Shown: piece by piece, positions 25,850 through 37,739 of the stretch | How positions within the stretch are numbered: the first letter of the stretch is position 1 | Layout: every line of letters starts with the position of its first letter | NCBI GenBank assembly: GCA_032207245.1 | Contig: CM063501.1 | Coordinates: 78,274,186 to 78,338,185 of the forward strand | Direction of reading: 5' to 3' | Origin: Pardosa pseudoannulata | Taxonomy: Eukaryota > Arthropoda > Arachnida > Araneae > Lycosidae | Length of the DNA stretch: 64,000 bases | The notes under the pieces: generated by a model | The model's database searches: none | The model's input: only the letters and a program-made list of their open reading frames with translations | Told to the model about the DNA's origin: nothing | Translations under genes and position numbers: made by a program

Positions 25850-27350
25850 ATCATTAACGAAGCTGCATATATCGTCATTTATTTCACAAGCTATTGTAAA
25901 TGCTGTGCAGTACATAACTAGTTTACCTGTTTCTTCATGCGTAGGTTGATTTTTGTTTATTTAAAATGTTTAAGATAACCACCCTTGCACCATCTAAAAT
26001 GTATCATTAATGATATTGTATCCATCGTCATTCATTTCACAAACTATTGTAAACGCTGTGCAGTACATAACTAGATTATCTGTTTCTTCATCCGTGGGTT
26101 GATTTTTCTTATTTAAAATGTTTAAGATACCCACCCTTGCTCCATATAAAATGTATCATTAACGAAATTGTATCCATCGTCATTCATTTTACAAGCTATT
26201 GTAAACGCTGTGCAGTACATAACTAGATTATCTGTTTCTTCATCCGTGAGTTGATTTTTGTTTATTTAAAATGTTTAAGATACCCACCCTTGCACCATAT
26301 AAAATGTATCCTTAACAAAATTGTATCCATCGTCATTCATTTCACAAGCTATTGTAAACGCTGTGCAGTACATAACTAGATTATCTGTTTCTTCATCCGT
26401 GAGTTGATTTTTGTTTATTTAAAATGTTTAAGATACCCACCCTTGCTCCATATAAAATGTATCATTAACGAAATTGTATCCATCGTCATTCATTTCACAA
26501 GCTATTGTAAACGCTGTGCAGTACATAACTAGATTATCTGTTTCTTCATCCGTGGGTTGATTTTTGTTTATTTAAAATGTTTAAGATACCCACCCTTGCT
26601 CCATATAAAATGTATCATTAACGAAATTGTATCCATCGTCATTTATTTCCCAAGTTATTGTATATGCTGTGCAGTACATAACTAGATTATCTGTTTCTTC
26701 ATCCGTGGGTTGATTTTTGTTTATTTAAAATGTTTAAGATACCCACCCTTGCTCCATATAAAATGTATCATTAACGAAATTGTATCCATCGTCATTTATT
26801 TCCCAAGTTATTGTATATGCTGTGCAGTACATAACTAGATTATCTGTTTCTTCATCCGTGGGTTGATTTTTGTTTATTTAAAATGTTTAAGATACCCACC
26901 CTTGCACCATCTAAAATGTATCATTAACGAAATTGTATCCATCATCATTCATTTCACAAGCTATTGTAGACTCTGTGCAGTACATATAAATTATCTGTTT
27001 CTTCATCCGTGGGTTGATTTTTGTTTATTTAAAATGTTTAAGATACCCACCCTTGCACCATCTAAAATGTATCATTAACGAAATTGTATCCATCGTCATT
27101 CATTTCACAAGCTATTGTAGACTCTGTGCAGTATATTATTAGATCATCTATTTCTTCATCTATTCGTTGATTATTGCTTATTTAAAATGTATAAGATATA
27201 CCCACCCTTGATCTTCTAAAATGTACCCTTAACGAAGTTGCATCCATCGTCATTCATTTCATATACTATTGTAAACCTTGTGCAGTATATTTTTATATTA
27301 TCTATTTCTTCATCCAAGAAAGTTTATTTAAAATGTTAAGACACCCATGT
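25850..27350. repeat. Tandem array family C, 153 bp unit, ten copies
   Basis: The anchor gctgtgcagtacataactag repeats at 25902, 26054, 26206, 26359, 26512, 26665, 26818, 26971, 27122 and 27277 (ctctgtg or ccttgtg variants in the last three). Each unit includes catcgtcattcatttc, tgtttcttcatccgtgggtt and atacccacccttgc. Neighbouring central copies are almost identical, pointing to recent unequal exchange; the first and last are diverged. The 71-residue frame at 26863 is repeat-derived. Confidence 0.95.
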
Positions 27351-28139
27351 AATTAAGAATGCATCTTAATAGTATCAGAAAGAAGTGTAGAAACATTAGT
27401 ATAGCAGTGATCTCGCACGACAAATGCCCTTCTGGGCAATATGAGACTGATAGACACGATTATTATGACAAATAACAGAAATGATAATTTTTTAGTCAAT
27501 TAAATAATTTATAACAATGTAAATTTCCATATAAAGCGTTCTCTGTCTCAATTTGTTCATAAATTTTTCAAATAAACCAAATTAAAAATCATTTTTCGGA
27601 CTCATCAAATTCCGTTTTATTCCTATGTGAAAGTGTTAATTGACATTTTCTTCGTTATCTAACAGAGGTTGCAGACAAAACATATCATGACGTATGTCCT
27701 TTCAGAAAATTTTACTAATAAATTATGTTTGTAAATATCCTTTTATGCTGTAGTTTTCTTAATCCAAAATATTACTAAAATATTCCCTTTAAAGTTAAAG
27801 AAATATTTGCATTATTTTATGTCTAAAAGATTGAGAATATTCCTTATATCGGTTACAAGAGAATGCCTTCGTGGTTTACAAATACTTGTCTAACATTTTA
27901 TCTGTACAGCAGAGTGTGAAAGCAATGCAGGGTAAGCAGTTCTAAACCATGAAATTTGATTCTTTTATTTTATGGGATTTTACCATGCATCGTGGACTAT
28001 CTATTCAAAAGATTTCCATCAAAAAATTCTTTACGAGAATAAAAATCCTTTACGGTGCATTCTTTAACAGCTTTTGTTAGTTATAGCAAACTTTGAGGTT
28101 ATAATCCAATAACTGTGAACCTCTATGCCTAAACTAAAC
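27351..28139. other. Unique DNA, no gene seen
   Basis: About 790 bp with no recognised feature. Confidence 0.5.
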
Positions 28140-31100
28140 TCAGAATTTCCGATAAATTATTAAATGGCAAAGTTTAGCAACAAATTCATTCTCATAGTAA
28201 TAATTTTAAATGAAAAGAACTTACAGCTGTTTATAAACAACTGAATAACTCCATTTTAAGATTATGAAATTTATGTTGTAGGATAAAGAAAAATTCTTAT
28301 AGTAGTGTTTTGTAATTCATTTTTTAATAAAATAATGATATCATTTGTAGTATCACTAAATCTAACGCAAAGAGGTTATTTATAAGCCAATGAATTACCC
28401 AGTTTTTAAGATTATGGTGTTTATGTAACAGGAAGAACAAATGAAAATTCATATAGCAAGAATTTGAAATTGCCTTTCTAATACTATTCATTTCTAGTAT
28501 CAATAAGCAAAATGCAAAGAATCTATAACTGTTTATAAATCGACGAATTTCCGCTTTTTAAGATTGTGATGGTATGAAAAGTGAGGTCCAAATTTAAATT
28601 CATATCGAAAAAATTTGAAATTGCCTTTCTAACAAAATAAAGGTTTCATTTCTAGTATCAATAAGCAGAATTTAAAGAAGCTGTAACTGTTTATAAATCA
28701 ACGATTTTTCCTTTTTTAAGACTGGGAGGTTATGAAAAGTCAGAAACAAAGGTAAAGTCATATAGAAAGATTTTGAAATTGCCTTTCTAATAAAATAAAA
28801 ATTTCATTTCTAGTATCAATAAGCAAAATACATAGAAACTATAACAGTTTATAAATCAACGAATTTCCCCTTTTTAAGACTGTGATATTATGAAAAGTCA
28901 GAAACAAAGGTAAATTAATATAGAAAGAATTTGAAATTGCCTTTCTAATAAAATAATGATTTCATTTCTAGTATCAATAAGCAAAATGCAAAGAAATTAT
29001 AACTGTTTATAAATCGACGAATTTCTGCTTTTTAAGATTGTAATGTTATGGAAAGTGAGGTCCAAATTTAAATTCATATAGACAGATTTTGAAATTGCCT
29101 TTCTAATAAAATAAAAATTACATTTCTAATATCAATAAGCAAAATACATAGAAACTATAACTGTTTATAAATCAACGAATTTCCCCTTTTTAAGATTGTG
29201 ATATTATGAAAAGTCAGAAACAAAGGTAAATTCATATAGAAAGAATTTGAAATTACCTTTCTAATAAAATAATGATTTCATTTCTAGTATCAATAAGCAA
29301 AATGAAAAAACTGTTTATACACCAATTAATTGCCCTTTTTAAAATTTATGATGATTATGTAAAATGAAGTTGGTAGATTGGTTTAAAGCTTTACCATCCG
29401 TCTTGCTACAAGGAAATATAGAGATCGGGGCCTATAGCTCAGTGTCGATTCAGAACGGCTATAATTATCCTTGCTGTTATTCAGATGCTACCTCACGTAC
29501 TCCTATACAGAAGAGCAGAGCACTACACATTCAAAAATCGCTCAGCATGTTAAAAAAATAAAAAACTACAGCAAAGTTTAGTAATTCACTTTCTAATAAA
29601 ATAAAGCTTTAATTTTTAGTATCAGTAAAAAGTAATTTTTAAAAATGCTGTACAAAAGTAAGCGAATTGCCTATTTTTTAGTTTATAAAGTTTGCGTAAA
29701 ATGAGATACAAACTAAATTCATACAGCAAGATTTTGAAATTCACTTTCAATAAAACTAAACTTTCATTTGTAGTATTATCAAAGCATAATTTAAAAAAGA
29801 CGTTCATAAACAAAAGCATTGCTTGTTTTTTTTAATATTATGAAGTTTGTGTAAAATGAACAAACTAAGATTTATACAGAAAAGTTATGAAATTCGTTAA
29901 AGCTTTCATTTATATATTTAGTGAGCACAATATAAAGAGAAAGCAGAAAAGATTAGCAATAAATTACATTCTTTATTAAAGCACATAATGGACAAAAGAT
30001 ATAGCTGTAAGACCCTATTAAGCTGATCCATTATTTTAAATTATTACCAGATTTTTTTAAATGAGTTATTAATTTTATTTTTTCAATAAAGCAATCTTTT
30101 AATTTATAGTAATGTGAAAAAACGAAATTTTATACAGCAAAGTTTAGAAATTCCCTTTCTAATAAAATAAAGCATTTATTTGTAGTATCAATAAAAGTAG
30201 TTTTAAAAAATGCTGTGCATAAACAAGTGAATTGCCTATTTTTTAGTTTATCAAGTTAGAGTAAAACGAGGTGTAAACTAAATCCATACAGCATGGTTTT
30301 GAAATTCGTTTCAAATAAAAAAAAATACTTTTATTTGTAATATCAGCAAGCATAATTGAAAAAATTCATTCATAAACAAATAAACTGCGGGTTTTTACAT
30401 TAGGAAGTTTGTGTAAAATTAACAAACTAAAATTTATACAGGAAGGTTTTGAAATTCGTTAAAGCTTTCATTTATATCTTCATTGAGCATAATATAAAGA
30501 GAAAGCATAAAATATTAGAAATAAATTACATTCTTCATTAAAGTAAATAATGCACAAAAGATATGGCTGTTTAGAGCCTATTAAGCTGATCCATTAATAT
30601 AGATCATTCCCAAAATTTTTAAGATGAGGCATTAAAATTAGTTTTACAATAAAGCAATCTTTTAGTTTATAAAATAAACAATTGTTGTTTATTTTATAAA
30701 CAAACAGTTTGATTTGTAAAAAACAGATTCCCACAATAAAGCTGATGACAATGTTTAGGTGTAATAAAGGCTTATAGTAGATGTACTATCACTTTTAGAT
30801 TAAAATTTTACGCGAATTTTAAAGTAATAAACGAACAAAAATAAAGTTTTAAAATAAGTTTTCTGGTGAAATAAAGCTGTCATTTATAACAGCTAGAAGT
30901 GTAATTTAAAAAGCAAGAGGTTGAATTAGCAACAAAATCATTTCTGCAATAAAAGTATTAAGAATGTTCCAAGTTTAAATTTACTATACCTCATTGTATT
31001 TCCCCATTTTATAAATTATGATCTTCACGTAAACTTTCAAATAAGAAACTAAATAAAATTTCTTTACCAGGGTTTACAAATACTTTTTTTAAAATTAAAT

Positions 31101-31367
31101 AAAATTTCATTTGTTCCTAAAGAAGTGTAATATATTAGATTAACAGCAAATTTATTCCACAGTAAAACCTAATAGATTTACTTCAGCGGTGTCAAGAAGT
31201 CCTACCCCATTGCAATGTCTCTCTTTTAGATTGCGACGATTATAGAGATATATAACTAAAAAAATACATAAAAATTCTTAAAGCAATATTTCGAAATATT
31301 TTTCTAATAAAATAGAGCTTTTCTTTGGGGCATAAAAAAATGTAATATAAATAGAAAGAATATTAAT
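28140..31367. repeat. Tandem array family D, ~158 bp unit with second-order duplication
   Basis: The anchor ctgtttataaatcaacgaat occurs near 28529, 28687, 28845, 29002, 29160 and 29311, together with tttgaaattgcctttctaat and ttctagtatcaataagcaaa. After the SINE at 29376 the unit continues in a diverged form. There a block of about 565 bp is duplicated (29571-30115 against 30137-30680), seen by paired segments such as aattcgttaaagctttcatt at 29891 and 30453 and ctattaagctgatccatta in both. Similarity fades towards 31350. Confidence 0.85.
29376..29548 (-). mobile_element. tRNA-derived SINE, copy 2 (degraded)
   Basis: It aligns end to end with the copy at 57418-57596 in the same orientation. 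Shared marks are gattggttt for the tail, tgctacaagg for the tgcaacacgagg block, and cgattcagaacggct for cgattccgaacggct. The B box is mutated. It interrupts family D. The 65-residue plus-strand frame over it is a shadow. Confidence 0.7.
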
Positions 31368-31371
31368 TTAA

Positions 31372-31500
31372 CACTAAACATATCAACACTTAATACATAC
31401 CTATTTCTTTTATTTATATTTTCATTAATTTTCCATCGTACTTTTTACATATAAATTACCGGTTAGTTGACCAGTTATACTTACATAGGTATGTTTAGTG
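31372..31500. mobile_element. 129 bp MITE flanked by TTAA
   Basis: TTAA at 31368-31371 and 31501-31504 flank a 129 bp body whose ends are inverted: CACTAAACATA on the left and TATGTTTAGTG on the right. With the TTAA this gives a perfect 15 bp inverted repeat. A second inner pair, cctat and atagg, suggests a longer terminus broken by a 17 bp indel. TTAA favours piggyBac; the CACTA start also fits CMC-type elements. It has no coding capacity. Confidence 0.7.
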
Positions 31501-31535
31501 TTAACATCAAAGGAATGTAAAAATAAATCATAAAA

Positions 31536-31812
31536 TTCTTCTTCTTCTTCTTCAATGGCCAGACAGCCCAGTATGGGCCCTTGCCTTCCTCAGAATCGAA
31601 TTCCAGGATCTTCTGTCTCTGACCCTGGATATCCAGTTAGTAATTTTTAAAAGTCTCAAGTCCGATTCCAAGCAGTAGAGCAACCTAAGTTTAGGTCTCC
31701 CTCTGTTTCGGTTGCCAAATGGTCTGTGAGAGAAGATATTTTTTGTTACACGATCTTCATCCATTCTGCACAGGTGTCCTGCCCATATAATTATCTGAAT
31801 CCTTATATATCC
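31536..31812 (-). mobile_element. 5'-truncated non-LTR retrotransposon (LINE) 3' end
   Basis: Read on the minus strand, the C-terminal end of a reverse-transcriptase ORF (see 31552-31812) stops at TGA. It is followed directly by six GAA units (TTC x6 at 31536-31553 on the plus strand). LINEs of RTE/CR1-like clades end in short microsatellite tails of this kind rather than poly(A). The 5' portion is missing, as expected from incomplete reverse transcription. The exact clade cannot be settled from so short a piece. Confidence 0.75.
31552..31812 (-). pseudogene. LINE reverse transcriptase C-terminal remnant
   Basis: The open frame reads W-A-G-H-L-C-R-M then DEDRVTKNIFSHRP, RGRPKLR, a CLESDLRLL segment, NW, RDRRSWNSIL and finally KARAHTGL before TGA. 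Order and spacing match the well-known C terminus of arthropod endonuclease/reverse-transcriptase polyproteins: WAGHxxRM, GRPxxRWLD, DLxxL, NW, DRxxWxxxxxxAxAHxGL. The usual W-L-D after the GRP motif has become L-Y-C. Upstream the frame is closed by a stop, and no polymerase or endonuclease domain is present, so it is a dead fragment. The methionine at 31764 is internal to the homology and not a start. Confidence 0.8.
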
Positions 31813-31989
31813 TTATATACTGTACTATATCTAGACCTTTAAAAGATTTATAGAGTTCAGAGTTACTTCTTCTTCTCCAGAACCATGAAATTATAATAAT
31901 ATAAATTCACCATGATATGGACATGAATATTATTAAATTTATAGCTATAACCAAATTGGTAAAAGGCTTCTTTTCACTATTGGAGATTG

Positions 31990-32122
31990 CGGGACCGAAT
32001 CATGTTTGCTGAAGGTTGCATGAAAGTTTGCTGAATCGGAACTATTTCAGCAGAATGTTCTAGTTTGATTCACCCTCGTACAGTAAAACAGCAGACTCTA
32101 AGGCTCCAAGCCAAACTAAATA
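31990..32122 (+). mobile_element. tRNA-derived SINE, copy 3 (internally deleted)
   Basis: The head gaccgaatcat and the tail agactctaaggctccaagcc match the copy at 36299, as do the inner aatcggaactatttcagcag and accctcgta segments. The B box portion is missing or rearranged. Confidence 0.55.
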
Positions 32123-35100
32123 CCTGTTAAAACTTATCCTTTAAGCACCAATAAAGAGTTTTATGCATTAATTCAGTACTTTAATAAGCCAATTATTACT
32201 TAAAATCTAATTATTTATCCATCAAATCTTCACTGAATTTATTTAAAGTGATTTTTATAACGAAAAGTCTACGTCTCTTTCAAAATCTGCTAAATTGCGG
32301 TTGGAAAGTAGACAATTGACTGAAACCATTTTACAAAAGTAAGGTTACAAATGAGTAACCTTTTATCGCTTTATAGTCTTTTGACTAAAACTCCTTTTTT
32401 TCTTATCAAATCGCTGAGAAAGGAAAAATTCTTTCCTAAAAGTAATTTCTATCCGTTGAATCAGGAAAAAGGATCGGAAGGATTAATGTAAAAGATACAA
32501 TGCAATAGCTAACACTTCCGTCCAAAAACAGAAAACTGTACCAGTTTAATTTCGAGTCTGACAAAGCAATTTCCTTTGAAGAGTGAATTAAAATAGCATC
32601 TAATGGTTTGGTAGAATAATGTAGCTAAAGTTGCATCAGATGCAACTTTAATTCCTTTATGTGTTCATTATTAAAATTAAACACCAATTCTTGTAAATAA
32701 TAAAAAGTCCCCTGTAATATTCACATTAAAACGTTAAAAATTTAATTTTGAATTAGTTTTATGTATATGTATTATGAAAAAAAAAAGAATTAACACAATC
32801 TGCTCGGCTTGAAAATAAAACCATTTTACTAAATAAAATTGCTTAGATAATTCAAAATTCTTTTGAAATGTCTCTAAGTTAGGAAAAAAATCTAAAGTAT
32901 TAGAGGGAGAGGGGAAATTCTGAACTCACACTTCCATTTGATAAAGGATACAAGACGTTGGGATGAAAGATACAATGGCTGACTCTTTCGTTTGGAAATA
33001 GAAAATTGTACCAGTTCTGTTTCAAGTCTAACAAAGAAATTCCTTTGTAAAAATATAAAGTATAACAGAAACTATCAATCCTGGGCTGACACTTCCGTTT
33101 GGAAACAGAAAATTGTTCCAGTTTTGATCAAAAACCCAACAAAGTAATTCCTTAGTGAAGATGTGAACTATAACAGTATCTATTGTGTTAATATTACAAT
33201 ACTTAGCACAGATAGTATTCAACCTTAAATCTCATATCAGTATGTTTATAAATTTAAACATGAATTTTTGTAAATAATGTAAAAACTCTGATTCATATTA
33301 CTCTATAAAGAAAATTAAAAATTCACTTTAAATAAACTTTTTATATGTTTAACAAAAAAAAATAATAATCCACTAGCCCTGAAAACTCTTTTTTTTTTTA
33401 TTGAATCAAATTGCTGAGAAGGTCCAAAATTCTTTTATAAGCCATATCGACCAGCTGAGTCAAGGCATACATCTCAAGAATTGGGGCGAAAGATGCAATG
33501 GAATGGCTAATACTTTAATTCGAAAAATAAAGAGGTGGCAGGTTAGTTTTACGAACTTAACGAAGCAAATCCTGTGAAATTGTAAATTATAATTTTATCT
33601 ATTATTTTGGTAACACAATGACTTTAATGTTATAGATTTCAACCTAAATTTTTGTGTAAATATGTTACTAGATATAAACTTCTTAAAAGTACAGAGTATT
33701 TTTTTAGATTTCAATTAATTAGAAGTAGTTTTCATTAAAGGGTTTCTCCTTTTAGAATTAATTTTACAAGTTCATTAATAATGCTCTAGCATTAAACACA
33801 TTATTTAGTTACATCATTTCAAGTAGCACATTTTTTTTAATTGCAATAAAAATTACTCACCAAATGAAAAAAATTCAATTACTAAGATAACTGTAGAAAT
33901 ATGATAATTAGAAACTATATTTTTCTATAAAGTTGAAGACATGTATACGTTTTATTGTGTAAACCTAAAACTTTAAAGTTATCTGGCGTTTAAAAATTTA
34001 AAAAAAAGTTAAAACTATTACACAATGTACAGTATAAAATATTATCCTTTATTAGTCTATAAAATAAAATATATTACTTAGGTTTATATAGTTGAGGCTC
34101 ACAGGTTGAAAAAAATCACTGGATTTTATTTGATAAGTAAAATTGGTTTCAAATTTATGAATATGGATAGTTATTTTGCAGGTCAGTGAATTTGTATCTC
34201 TTTACCTTTTTGTATATATTTTAAGTTTTTAAAAATTTGTATTACCGCATATAAGTAAACTAAACGATTCTTATAACGTTACACCCTTATTAATATTTTA
34301 GGGAAAATATCAATTTTAATAGAAAAGAACTTTTTTCATATTGATTAAAAAATAAGTTAATTTATGTAGGCTTTTAACTGTAAAAAGTACTATACCCTGT
34401 AAATTATAAATAATACAAAAACTTTTATTTAGTTTCATTTAGAAAGTTTTTTGAATTTCTTTTTAAATAAATTTGATTAAATGTTAAATACCAAAAAGTT
34501 ACAAGCATCATAAAGTACAATGGAAAACATTTTTTTTCAAATCACGTTCCTGATAATTTCTTGTTTAATTCTAGTCTCTGATTTATGTGTAAAGCATCCA
34601 AGACGTTGAAACAAAAGATACAATGCAATAGCTGGCACTTTCGTCTGGAAATAGAAAATTGTACCAGATCTGTTCTAAATTCCCCAAAGTAATTCCTTTG
34701 TGAAAAAGTAAATTATAACAGTATTTATCAATGCAAAGGCAGAACTTTCGTTTGCAAATCGAAAATTGCCGAAAAATGCCCAAATATTTTTTTAAGATTT
34801 ACCTCCTATCCTCTGAGATGAAAAATGAATTGACAGCATTATAACATAAAATGCAATACAGTAGCTGACATTTCTATTCAGAAATAGAAAATTGTACCAG
34901 TTCTGTACCAAACCCAAGAATGTAATGCCTTTATGAAAATGTGAAGCTTAAGAATATAGAGATTGGGTCGCATGAATTTTTTATTAAATTTGCAAGTCAC
35001 TGCGCTATAATAATTAAACATGTTATTCTATATATAATTCAAACACGGTTATGTTAAATTTCAGTTAATTCTTTTAAATAAATTTGTGTATATGTTTTAA

Positions 35101-35609
35101 GCAGAGAAATACACGAAGGTTTGTGAAAATTAAATTATCTATATATTCCCATAGTGCCAGAGTCCTCCAGCATTGAAAAACCATTTTTGTGAAATCTAAT
35201 TGCTGGAAAAGCCCAAAATTCTTTACAATAGCAACTTTGACCCGAATCATGAAAATGATTTGAAACAAATGAATTCATGAGTAACTCTTACAAAAATACA
35301 AACAAAAATGGCTTAATTCGCTATCACTATTTTTTTTTATGTAGAATTAAATTTTGGGTTGAGTTTAATACAACTTTGTTACTTTTTGGAACTTTGAAAT
35401 ATTAAAATAAAAGATAAAACACAGTAACTAACACCTATGTTTGGAAATAAACAACCTATGCAAATTTTGTTCCAAACCCAACAAAGGAATTCCTTGGGGA
35501 AAATTTGAATTACAACAGTATTCATTGTGTAGATAGCACAATGACGTAGCTTAGTTTGTAACAATTGCCATCTAAATTCAGACATGCTCTTAAAATTGAT
35601 ATTATATGT

Positions 35610-36132
35610 CAGGGGTGGCCAAGTTCCTTGATAGTCCGAGCCATTTTTCAAAATTTGAAATTTTTTGCGAGCCGCAATTAAATATGTATATAAAAGGTAT
35701 GCAAAAAAAGTATTAAAAATTTTTTTTACAGAAATTATATTGATTGAATGTCATCTGTAAGTTATTCGTCCTTTAATTTTTCAAGGACATTTTTGAATTT
35801 TCGATGATTTTTTGCATTGGTGCGAATGTAATTTATGTTGTGTTGCACTGTTTTCATAACATCAGGATATTTTAAATATTTTGTAACGTGATTTTCTCGG
35901 TGAATTATGCAATGAATCGGTATGAATTGTGGAATTTGAGAATCATCTCTTAAAAGCACAATAAGACCGATTTTTTTTACCCAGCATTGCCGGAGCTCCA
36001 TCAGTTGTAATATTTTTTAAAAATATAATAACACAAAAATCAAAAGGAAACTCGGGTACATGTATCGAGAGCCACAAATAATCCTTCAAAGAGCCGAATG
36101 TGGCTTGAGAGCCACAGGTTGGGTACCCTCTG
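35610..36132 (-). mobile_element. hAT transposon deletion derivative, 523 bp
   Basis: The left end is CAGGGGTGGCCAAG and the right end, read inward, is CAGAGGGTACCCAACCTGTG. These are typical hAT termini, followed by GAGCC/GGCTC-rich subterminal repeats. Flanks are ttatatgt (35602-35609) and ttatatat (36133-36140), an 8 bp target duplication with one mismatch, as hAT integrases produce. Inside, on the minus strand, are two frames of a transposase fragment. An intact hAT is several kilobases, so most of it is deleted. It sits inside family E. Confidence 0.88.
35762..36132 (-). pseudogene. hAT transposase fragment (ZBED5/GTF2IRD2-like), frameshifted
   Basis: Two overlapping minus-strand frames together resemble the central part of a hAT transposase. 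The upstream frame contains TTDGAPAMLGKK, the conserved TDGAPAM block around a catalytic aspartate. The downstream frame continues GLIVLLRDDSQIPQF, then HCIIHRE and NHRKFK, all in family order. The switch falls at a run of eight T on the plus strand (35971-35978), so a single homopolymer indel is the likely break. The N-terminal BED finger and the C-terminal dimerisation domain are absent. The downstream frame's ATG at 36001 and the upstream frame's start outside the element are not real starts. Confidence 0.85.
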
Positions 36133-36298
36133 TTATATATTATAAATAATTCAAACACGTCTATTCGATTTATTTATGAAGAATTAGAAAATTTCATCTT
36201 AAATAAATGTATATCCAAGTTTTAGATGATAAAATACAATTTTTATATTCCACTAGCACTAAAAATTTCTTTATATGTCAAATTGATTTGTTGAGGAG

Positions 36299-36474
36299 AC
36301 GAATGATGACCGAATCATTAGGATGCTGGGCTTCGGTGCCGTTATTCATGGGTTCGAATCTCACTATGGTACGAATGTTTGGAATTGACTTTAAGCTGTA
36401 GCTCCCTGCCTCGTTAGCCCTTGTGTTGCAAAAATATGAGACGCTAGCACTCCAAACTAAACCAAACCAAACCA
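36299..36474 (+). mobile_element. tRNA-derived SINE, copy 4
   Basis: It has an A box-like tgaccgaatcattagg, a B box gggttcgaatctcac, the body ggaattgactttaagctgtag, cctcgttagcccttgtgttg and a 3' tail of CCAAA units. Flanks atttgttgaggag (36286-36298) and attcgctgaggag (36475-36487) are a 13 bp target duplication with two mismatches. The A and T-loop-like spacing with a long middle suggests a class II tRNA (Ser or Leu) ancestor, which is inference. Frames at 36207 and 36278 are shadows. Confidence 0.88.
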
Positions 36475-36760
36475 ATTCGCTGAGGAGGTCGAAATTTCTT
36501 CTTTAAAAGCAATTTTCATCCGCTGAGCCAGAAAAAGAATCGAAAGGATTAGAGTCAAAGATATAATGCGATGTCAAACACTTCAGTTTTGAAATAGAAA
36601 ATTGTACTGGTTCTGTGCCATACTTAAAATAATTTCGATGAAAAATCTGACTTATAACAGTATTTGATTCGTTGGTAGTACAAAAACGTAGCTTAAATTC
36701 GCCTCAAATGCAACCTAAATTCTCATGCTTATTCGCTATCAGATTGAACATAATTTCTTA

Positions 36761-37739
36761 TTTAGGATAACTTTTACAATATAAATTTTAAGATATAAAA
36801 AAATGGCATTTGTACGTAAATGCAGTTTTCCTCCCTGACGCAAGCAAGCCTAGTGAGAAAGAAAACTTTACAAAAATAGACATGAGAAAGGGCATCCAGT
36901 TGTTTTCTCTTTCTTTAAATACCATTAATATTGAAAACGCAACAACAATAGTGTTCATAAGTCATGAAACACCCAGCAAGTGAAAACTAAGTTAGTTTAT
37001 TTTATCCCGTTAAAAAAAGAATGTGAAATACTTACAAAGCATGAACACTTTTTAAGCATTCTAGTCTTTATTTTACTACCAAAGCCATGCGTTAGAAAGT
37101 ATAAACTTAAATATCTGATGCGGATAACACATGATTTCTTTGTACGTCTGTTAAATTATACATCATTTATTTTATTAATTCACAAAATTTATAATTATAC
37201 ATGCATACCATTCATTGGTGTTTTAACGTTTAAATTCATATTACGTCATCATCATAAGTAGCATAGGATGTTATTATTTATAACAAAATTTCGACATTGT
37301 GAGCAACCGGATATTTTGTAATAAAGTAATTCAGATTTGTTTCTGGTTTTGGTGGTGCTATTTGGAATACTAACAGTTATTGGTTAAAGATGTCATTAAT
37401 CCTTAATTATTTGGTGACTTGTTATATCAACCACAGCTTTGCTGATACATGTGCAATCAATCTTACAACATAATGTTTTCACAATCTGACTCATGGGTTT
37501 CGAACTTCGAAGGGTTAGAGAGTTCCCATTATAAACCTCATAAAAAAAACCTAAAAACGTAATGATGGGTTTCACTTTGATAATTGAAGAATTTTAGTAA
37601 ATATCTACAACTAGGACAGAGGTACAAGTAGGCAATAATATACATAGTTTAATTAAAACAAAGGTTTAACCATCTGAGTTGCTTAAAACAATCAGGAAAA
37701 CTGTGTTTTAAAATAAATTTCTGGGGACTAGGGACTATA
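36761..37739. other. Unique DNA, no gene seen
   Basis: The 93-residue plus-strand frame at 36980-37261 starts at GTG and is rich in Ile, Phe, Leu and Lys, as expected from AT-rich sequence. No family features are visible. Confidence 0.5.

Larger units (their letters stand above)
32230..36760. repeat. Degenerate tandem array family E, ~0.5 kb unit
   Basis: A module with aaagatacaatgcaatagct, cacttccgtttggaaa, agaaaattgtaccagttctg and cccaacaaagtaattccttt recurs near 32490, 32970, 33080 (partial), 33495, 34600, 34860, 35410 and 36550. It is usually followed by tataacagtatctatt. The preceding block ccactagcactgaaaa ... aaatcgctgaga also recurs. Divergence and indels are large, so this is an old array, now interrupted by a hAT element and a SINE. 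The many 64-90 residue minus-strand frames between 33028 and 35651 come from the module and have no coding support. Confidence 0.75.

Noticed and set aside
25850..27350. CRISPR-like array from regular 153 bp spacing
   Set aside because: The whole unit is repeated with no unique spacers, and the window is eukaryotic.
32632..32655. gttgcatcagatgcaac near-perfect inverted repeat as a terminator
   Set aside because: A bacterial-type terminator makes no sense here; it is a short chance palindrome inside a family E unit.
36278..36475. Frames on both strands over 36207-36475
   Set aside because: They are translations of the SINE at 36299-36474.
36980..37261. 93-residue plus-strand frame with hydrophobic stretches
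   Set aside because: It begins at GTG; composition is what AT-rich DNA gives and no motif is present.
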